A DNA stretch of 64,000 nt from Rhodopirellula islandica (GTDB lineage: Bacteria > Planctomycetota > Planctomycetia > Pirellulales > Pirellulaceae), in the NCBI RefSeq assembly GCF_001027925.1, contig NZ_LECT01000038.1:186001-250000 (forward strand), given 5' to 3'. Shown one piece after another: positions 59,207 to 64,000 of this stretch. Within the stretch, counting starts at the first letter, position 1. Each line of letters opens with the position of its first letter. The notes under the pieces were generated by a model that ran no database searches, had not been told where the DNA came from, and was given only the letters and a program-made list of their open reading frames with translations. The translations under genes were made by a program, and so were the position numbers.

Positions 59207-59742
59207 CAATTGCCCCCTCCGGTGCAGTCACTGAACAATCCTCCTGAACCGGCGATTTGCTCCTGCCGGCATGGCACGCATCATTGCGTGAACCGGTGTT
59301 GGCTCCCTTGCCAACTTGATTCCGCCAAAGGGATTAGGCCTCGTTGATGAGCCAGTGCCCGGCAAAAGTCTCTGGTCCCAGGACTGCTCCCTCCGGTAGC
59401 CACCAGGTGAACTGGCCTGCGAAACGCCCAAGATGTTTTCCACCCAAACCGCAGAGCGGTGACATTTGCTAGCCTCGGGTTTCAACCCGAGGTCCCTGTT
59501 GACCCTGCACCGGCTCCGAGCCGCGGAGCGGCGACAGGTGGGTTCGCACTTGTTGCCAACTGTCGTCGCTCCGCGACTGGGGCTGTGTTTCTGGTCCGAA
59601 TGAACCTTGGGTTGAAACCCAAGGCTGTTCCAATGCCGTCGCTCCGCGACTCAGAAGCGCCGGTTCGAGACCACCTGGAGTCGTATTTCGCAGACTCGTT
59701 CGAGCGACCGGGAGCGTCCCGCCCGCTCGGTTGCCATTCGAC
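59207..59742. repeat. repeat-filled intergenic block after the cassette array (536 bp)
   Basis: From 59465 the block holds CCTCGGGTTTCAACCCGAGG and CCTTGGGTTGAAACCCAAGG hairpins with three copies of CGTCGCTCCGCGACT or its variants between and beyond them. This is the same set, in the same style, as 37437-37558. From 59207 to 59460 there is a run of GCAAAAGTCTCTGG-type and CCGG-containing short palindromes also seen in part at 55600-55640. No gene and no fourth attC seen. Confidence 0.75.
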
Positions 59743-60684
59743 TCAGCGAAAATTCGCTGCGTGGAACTGCATGAGCTCAACACATCGCTGCTCGTAGATT
59801 TTCAATCCCGAGTGTGGCACCTCTGGGACAACGATACGTTCAAACGGGATCCCCAGCGAGGTCAGAAACTTCATGTACTCCAGATTGTTCTGGTAGTTGA
59901 AACCTTTGGTCCCAACGTAAATCATCCAATCCACCTTGGGCGTCTTCGTTTTGGAATAGGCTCGTGCCAAATCCCAAGTGTTGTCGCCTTCTGCAAAAAC
60001 AAGAGTCGCTGACTCGCGACCTCCTGACTCGCTGATTTTGCGTTCGGTTTCATAACCGCCACCACCTGCCGCCGCACTGCAAAACAATTCCGGGTGACGC
60101 AGCGACAATCGCATCGTTCCGCGCCCGCCCTGCGAGAACCCTTCGATTCCACGGTGCTCACGGTCAGCGATCGTTCGATAAGTTGCATCGATGTGCGGGA
60201 TCAACTCTTTGATGAACACGTCCGCACCCTGCTTGGCTGGTTCACCAGGGATGTTGTAGTGGCTGACCGGCCCACCATTGACGAAGACGTAGATCATGCC
60301 CGGAACCTGCTCTGATTCCATCGCGGAATGGATCAACGGAACCAACGCGAGTGACTTTGTCTCGCTGCCTGGCCGTCCACCATGCAAGTAATAGACAACG
60401 GGAAAACGCTTGGCCGATGCGCCACTGGAATACCCAGGCGGCAACAAAACCGCGTACCCCACGTCTCGCTTCAACGATGGACTTTGGAACGTTCCATGCT
60501 TGAGCGACGGGTGTTGCCTTTGCTTCGGAATCGGATTCACCCAAGCAAACGGCGCCGGCTTCTTCTTCGCCTTCTTGGGCGTTGCCTTGTCATCGGCTTG
60601 CACCACAGGCGATTCAGCGAACAAGGAGGTTTCTGCCAGCAATGACAAACAGGCTACCAAGCAAATGACGCGGTGCATGGGCAA
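59743..60684 (-). CDS. secreted alpha/beta-hydrolase, esterase D/feruloyl esterase-like
   Basis: A 313-residue exported esterase. The signal peptide is VICLVACLSLLAETSLFAES, followed by a Lys/Pro-rich linker. The esterase domain has FPVVYYLHGGRPGSE, the nucleophile motif IEGFSQGGRGTM (GxSxG), and a C-terminal PEVPHSGLKIYEQ carrying the likely catalytic His. It belongs to the family with enterochelin and feruloyl esterases (PF00756-type), which split esters on polysaccharides or siderophores. It is convergent with the last repeat block and divergent from the deaminase. Confidence 0.9.
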   Translation of the reverse strand: MPMHRVICLVACLSLLAETSLFAESPVVQADDKATPKKAKKKPAPFAWVNPIPKQRQHPSLKHGTFQSPSLKRDVGYAVLLPPGYSSGASAKRFPVVYYLHGGRPGSETKSLALVPLIHSAMESEQVPGMIYVFVNGGPVSHYNIPGEPAKQGADVFIKELIPHIDATYRTIADREHRGIEGFSQGGRGTMRLSLRHPELFCSAAAGGGGYETERKISESGGRESATLVFAEGDNTWDLARAYSKTKTPKVDWMIYVGTKGFNYQNNLEYMKFLTSLGIPFERIVVPEVPHSGLKIYEQRCVELMQFHAANFR

Positions 60685-60801
60685 TCTTCTTGGGGGACGG
60701 GATTGAGTGGGAATGCAACACTATACTCATCCAATGCGTGACCAACGCCGCGCTGCCGTTGCCAATCCCTTTGCTCCCTGTCACCACCGAGCGACCCAAA
60801 G

Positions 60802-61251
60802 ATGGATCCGTTCTTACAAGCCGCGTTCGATGAAGCACACCTCGGCCTCCAAGAAAATGGGATCCCGATTGGCTCCGTGCTGGTGATCGACCATGAAATC
60901 GTTTCGCGTGGCCACAACCGACGCATCCAAAGTGGCAGTGCAATCTTGCACGCCGAGATGGATTGCCTGGAACGTGCCGGTCGCCTGACCGCAAGTGACT
61001 ACTCACGATCCACGCTGTACTCGACGTTGTCGCCGTGTGACATGTGCAGCGGCGCGGCCCTGCTTTACAAAATCCCGCGAATCATCGTCGGCGAGAACCA
61101 AACCTTCCAAGGACCGGAATCCTACGTCCGCAGCCGTGGCGTCGACTTGCAGATCGTCAATGATCCGGATTGCATTGAGCTGATGCAGAACTTCATCCGA
61201 AACCGCCCAACGCTCTGGAACGAAGACATCGGCCTGCCAACGGAAGATTGA
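60802..61251 (+). CDS. nucleoside/cytosine deaminase, zinc-dependent
   Basis: A 149-residue deaminase of the CDA fold. Zinc-site motifs are LHAEMDCLERAG (HxE) and STLSPCDMCSGAALLY (PCxxC). The layout and the segment IPRIIVGENQTFQGPESYVRSRGVDLQIVND, with the C-terminal FIRNRPTLWNEDIG, closely resemble yeast-type cytosine deaminase (Fcy1), which turns cytosine into uracil, more than tRNA adenosine deaminase TadA. It stands between two minus-strand genes, ending 2 bp before the end of the next one. Confidence 0.9.
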   Translation: MDPFLQAAFDEAHLGLQENGIPIGSVLVIDHEIVSRGHNRRIQSGSAILHAEMDCLERAGRLTASDYSRSTLYSTLSPCDMCSGAALLYKIPRIIVGENQTFQGPESYVRSRGVDLQIVNDPDCIELMQNFIRNRPTLWNEDIGLPTED

Positions 61252-61253
61252 CA

Positions 61254-62360
61254 TCACGCACCGACCTCTTGTTCAACCTCCGCGCCTGCCCCACATTTTT
61301 CACAGGCGGGCAAGAGCGAGTGACGGACGCCGCCGCATTTCTGACAGGCGTGAAAGAGCGTCGTTTCGCAACTGGGGCAGGTGTAAGGTTGGTCGAATGT
61401 GGCCGCATCGCCGTCGACCGTGACGGGAGTGCGTTTCTTCAAACTCCGCCGCGTCCACACCGCGAATTTCAATGGCCCACGTTGGATCGGGTGGTCGCAT
61501 ATCGGGCAGAAGAAGTGAGCGTACGCTTCCCGGTACTGACGCAGCAACCAATCGCGACTGGGTCGGGCGATCAGTCGCAGCAACCGCACCAAGACTCCCG
61601 TCGCAATGGCCAGCGACAACAAGATCAAAATGTACTTGAAGTAGATCGTAGGAAAGTGATCGTGCATCACCAGCAAAACACGAGCGGCGACGGCGCCACT
61701 GAGTGCATACACCAGCATCGCGTACGTTCCGCCGGCTTGACGCACGAACAACCAACTGCAGAGAAGCAACATTGGAATCAACAACGCAAGCTTGTACGCC
61801 GCCAGTTTCCATTGATGTTGTTCCGCAAGCGTTTCGTACTCGTCCGCAATGGGCCGACTCTCACGCGTGATCACTTGCTCGTTCTCTCGCCGCAACCGCT
61901 CCACATCATCCAACTGATCGTTGAGACCAGACAGCTCGGCATTCAGCGTTTGTGTTTGACTCTGATTGGCCAAAAACAATTGCAAGCTGTCTGTCAAAGC
62001 CGTCTGCTGACCATCGCTCAGTGACGTTGCGTTCTCATCCGCATTGCGTTTCAGTTCCAACAGTTGATTGATCGTCTGCTGCGAGTCGCGGGTCGTTTGC
62101 CCGGTCAGTTGTCGCCGTCGTTCGGCCGAAGCGATCTGCTGCTTCAAATCCGCCAACTGCGCCGCGAGCAATTGCCGCTCGTCCTGCAATTCCTGTGGCA
62201 AACCCTCGTCGAGCATCTGGCTGTAGTTCGGCCCCTGCACACGATCGATGTCGCGAACGATGTAGCCGAGCAACCAAAACGCCAGCAAACCAACCGCGAC
62301 GCTGAATCCAAAAACCATGAAGCGAAGCATGAACGATCCGCGGTGTTTCTTGGTCTTCAT
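61254..62360 (-). CDS. membrane protein with coiled coil and C-terminal zinc ribbon, unknown function
   Basis: A 368-residue protein. An N-terminal helix (FMVFGFSVAVGLLAFWLLGYIV) is followed by a long coiled-coil region (about residues 55-175, rich in Gln/Leu/Glu/Arg). Then come four helices near 180-260 (LALLIPMLLLCSWLFV, YAMLVYALSGAVAARVLLV, YILILLSLAIATGVLVRLL). The C-terminus has FFCPICDHP, CPSC, CQKC and CEKC, two zinc-ribbon pairs. I do not recognise the family. It ends 2 bp from the convergent deaminase stop. Confidence 0.8.
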   Translation of the reverse strand: MKTKKHRGSFMLRFMVFGFSVAVGLLAFWLLGYIVRDIDRVQGPNYSQMLDEGLPQELQDERQLLAAQLADLKQQIASAERRRQLTGQTTRDSQQTINQLLELKRNADENATSLSDGQQTALTDSLQLFLANQSQTQTLNAELSGLNDQLDDVERLRRENEQVITRESRPIADEYETLAEQHQWKLAAYKLALLIPMLLLCSWLFVRQAGGTYAMLVYALSGAVAARVLLVMHDHFPTIYFKYILILLSLAIATGVLVRLLRLIARPSRDWLLRQYREAYAHFFCPICDHPIQRGPLKFAVWTRRSLKKRTPVTVDGDAATFDQPYTCPSCETTLFHACQKCGGVRHSLLPACEKCGAGAEVEQEVGA

Positions 62361-62543
62361 TTGTTCGCCTCAATGCCAACGTCGGAGAATGGAATTCCTT
62401 AACCTAGAGCCCACGCTTTCAATATTCTTCGCGAAAATCCCACTTTCAAACGTTCAGAATAGCGGTCCTCTCACTACCAATGGATGTGAGCGGAACCTTT
62501 CAGCTTTTTGCTTGGTGTACACTGGATCGTAGGAGGAGCAAAC

Positions 62544-62774
62544 ATGTCGCTCGAAAATATGCTGTCAGCCTTGACGCCCAACGAAAAAATCGCCGCAATG
62601 GACATCCTGTGGCGGGATCTGTCTGCTACATCGACGCAAATAGTATCGCCCGATTGGCACGGAGACGTTCTGGCAACTCGGAGCCAGAACCCGTCTTCGG
62701 AACCACCATTGGGACTGGATGCCGCATTTGACGACGTCAGGGATCGGCTCGATGCACGTCGAACTCAGGGCTGA
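62544..62774 (+). CDS. addiction module antitoxin, unstable-antitoxin family
   Basis: A 76-residue protein fitting the Unstab_antitox (PF09720-type) pattern: LSALTPNEKIAAMDILWRDL and, towards the end, SPDWHGDVLATR followed by AFDDVRDRLDARR. The ribosome site AGGAGG lies 8 bp before the ATG at 62544, so this start is preferred to one 36 bp upstream. It overlaps the toxin gene by 23 bp. It should neutralise the RelE/ParE-type toxin and autoregulate the pair. Confidence 0.88.
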   Translation: MSLENMLSALTPNEKIAAMDILWRDLSATSTQIVSPDWHGDVLATRSQNPSSEPPLGLDAAFDDVRDRLDARRTQG

Positions 62775-63051
62775 AGCTAGAATTGACCTCGTGGACGGGG
62801 CCGAATTTTACGAAAACATCTCCCCTGGGCTAAGTGAGCGTTTTCTTGATTGCGTGCGTGAAGATTTGGCGTTGCTAGGATCCACGGCGGGCATGCATGA
62901 GTTGTACCGTGGATTTCACCGCGCACTCGTGAAACGCTTCCCGTTTGCAATTTACTACCTCGTCACGTCAGATGCAGTGCACGTGGTCGCCATACTCGAC
63001 TGTCGTGTTGCCCCCAAGTCAACAGACGAGAGACTGAGACGAACCGTGTGA
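62752..63051 (+). CDS. type II toxin-antitoxin toxin, RelE/ParE family
   Basis: A 99-residue protein with the ParE/RelE pattern: ELRAEARIDLVDGAEFYENISPGLSERFLDCV, then RALVKRFPFAIYYLVTSDAVHVVAILDCRVAP. The start MHVELRAEA at 62752 overlaps the antitoxin end by 23 bp, so the two are coupled, antitoxin first. The RFPFAIYY motif and C-terminal strand are intact, so it is probably active. Such plasmid- and integron-borne toxins target ribosomal mRNA or gyrase; which applies here is not clear. Confidence 0.9.
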   Translation: MHVELRAEARIDLVDGAEFYENISPGLSERFLDCVREDLALLGSTAGMHELYRGFHRALVKRFPFAIYYLVTSDAVHVVAILDCRVAPKSTDERLRRTV

Positions 63052-63073
63052 ATCGGGCTCCGTGTCGTCGTGC

Positions 63074-64000
63074 CTACTCGCTTCGCAAAATGGCCAGGCA
63101 CAGGGCGACCATCACGCTGAAACTGGCGATCAATCCGAGGAAGCCCAGAATGCTGACTCGCTGGATCCCAAACATTGGTTGATCGGGGAACAAGACCGGT
63201 GAGACCTCGTAAGACAGCATCAACGCGGAACCCAAGAACACCGCGCTTGTCATCAGCCCCACCACCAAGCGGTTGACCACCGGGGCAAAGCGTTTGGGCT
63301 CCAAGCGAATTTGCAATTGCCCAAGTCGAGCTTGGTTCATCAACGACAGCAACTGCTCCGGCGCGTTCTCCATGAAGGCTTCGCTCTCCAGATAAATCCG
63401 CCGGGCCTGCCGGATCCGGCGTGCCGGGGTCAAGCGGCGGATCATCACCCGTCGAAGGTACGAGCGAACGATATCAAGTGAATCAAACCCGACGCCCATC
63501 TCTCGCAAGGTTCCCTCCAACGAGATCAACATTTTCAACAGCAGCGCGGATTGATTCGGCAAGCCGATCCCGTGGCGGTGAAGAATCTCGCTGAGTTGAT
63601 TCAACGCCCCAGCGAGATCAAAACGATCGAGTGATTGACGACCGTAGGTGTCGATGAAATCAGCCACATCGATTTCCAACGCCGACTGATCCAGGTCCAC
63701 TCGCGGGTTGCCCACCCGACGAATCAATCGCGTCAGCCGTCGACTGTCACCGGCGTTGATCGCCGCCAACATTTCTTCGATCGACTCACGCATCGATTCG
63801 TCGATGCGCCCCGTCATGCCGAAGTCCAGAATCGCCAAGCGACCGTCTCGCAAGCAGAACAAGTTGCCCGGGTGCGGATCGGCGTGGAAGAATCCATCCT
63901 CGAACACCATTCGCAAATAGGTTCGAGCCAGCGTCCGGCCCAACTCGGGTGGCAGGTCCGCACGAGTCATCTCGGTCGACTCGCCGGTGGGTTCGCGATC
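63074..64000 (-). CDS. ABC1/AarF (UbiB-like) atypical kinase, partial (N-terminus beyond window)
   Basis: About 308 C-terminal residues of an ABC1-family atypical kinase. FFHADPHPGNLF holds the catalytic Asp and Asn, and LAILDFGMTGRI is the DFG metal-binding motif. Two helices end the protein (LVVGLMTSAVFLGSALMLS and ILGFLGLIASFSVMVALCLAIL), the C-terminal membrane anchor of UbiB-type proteins. The frame continues without a stop to position 64000, so the start and the Ala-rich and KxGQ parts are missing. The family supports quinone synthesis and lipid transport. Confidence 0.93.
   Translation of the reverse strand, partial: DREPTGESTEMTRADLPPELGRTLARTYLRMVFEDGFFHADPHPGNLFCLRDGRLAILDFGMTGRIDESMRESIEEMLAAINAGDSRRLTRLIRRVGNPRVDLDQSALEIDVADFIDTYGRQSLDRFDLAGALNQLSEILHRHGIGLPNQSALLLKMLISLEGTLREMGVGFDSLDIVRSYLRRVMIRRLTPARRIRQARRIYLESEAFMENAPEQLLSLMNQARLGQLQIRLEPKRFAPVVNRLVVGLMTSAVFLGSALMLSYEVSPVLFPDQPMFGIQRVSILGFLGLIASFSVMVALCLAILRSE

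Noticed and set aside
55935-59742. Integron integrase gene near the array
   Set aside because: Both strands were read for a tyrosine recombinase; none of the open frames shows the R-H-R-Y pattern. The nearest upstream gene is an ECF sigma factor.

Overview
The window looks like chromosomal DNA from a planctomycete close to Rhodopirellula. The basis is family content and style, not a database match: a DUF1559 prepilin, secreted proteins ending in a TIGR03067-like domain, a DUF58/BatA-type operon with fused Bat genes, Tat-exported Gfo/Idh/MocA enzymes, FG-GAP/VCBS proteins, many ATGA/GTGA overlaps, and long intergenic stretches filled with short palindromic dispersed repeats. The left edge cuts an ABC-transporter ATPase and the right edge cuts an ABC1/AarF (UbiB-like) kinase, both on the minus strand.

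Layout. 0-1.3 kb: YtrA-type GntR regulator and ABC ATPase with a probable operator. 1.3-1.6 kb: a microsatellite. 1.6-8.4 kb: one tight operon running from an ECF sigma factor through a membrane protein, three tandem GspF-like proteins, three pseudopilin-like proteins and, after a short gap, a DUF1559 prepilin. 8.6-12.8 kb: rpmG, recJ, an SDR oxidoreductase and a PfkB (KDG kinase-like) gene. 13.5-19.4 kb: DUF4430 lipoprotein, AroH-type chorismate mutase, an unknown gene, an FHA-GAF-sigma54 activator, a TerB-like protein, a stand-alone CoaB and PyrD. 19.4-19.6 kb: an inverted-repeat element exactly between two convergent genes. 19.6-22.4 kb: secreted proteins. 22.8-31.8 kb: a six-gene moxR-DUF58-Bat operon in which BatB+BatC and BatD+BatE are fused. 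32.6-35.7 kb: rho, tRNA-Ser(GGA), a strong terminator and L-serine dehydratase. 36-50.8 kb: a carbohydrate-use region (two Gfo/Idh/MocA enzymes, FucI-like isomerase, FGGY kinase, VCBS protein, DUF3748 propeller protein, GntR/FCD regulator, sodium-solute symporter, DapA-like aldolase). 50.9-56.7 kb: unknown membrane protein, 6-pyruvoyl-tetrahydropterin-synthase/QueD family, DUF502, ComF and a second ECF sigma factor.

The most notable find is at 57.4-59.2 kb: three consecutive sites with the architecture of integron attC recombination sites (paired R boxes, unpaired spacer, paired L boxes with an extrahelical base, variable loop), separated by single small ORFs of unknown function. The 5' end of each cassette is complementary to the R'' box at its own 3' end, as expected for integron gene cassettes. 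No integron integrase is in the window, so this is a CALIN-type (integrase-less) cassette cluster or the distal part of a larger array. A RelE/ParE-type toxin-antitoxin pair lies about 3.4 kb further on.

Several repeats have entered coding sequence: palindromes in the gene after the first sigma factor, a dispersed intergenic repeat in the pseudopilin-like gene at 6984-7511, and a 15-bp minisatellite between the zinc-ligand cysteines of ComF. All functions are read from sequence motifs by eye; no searches were run.
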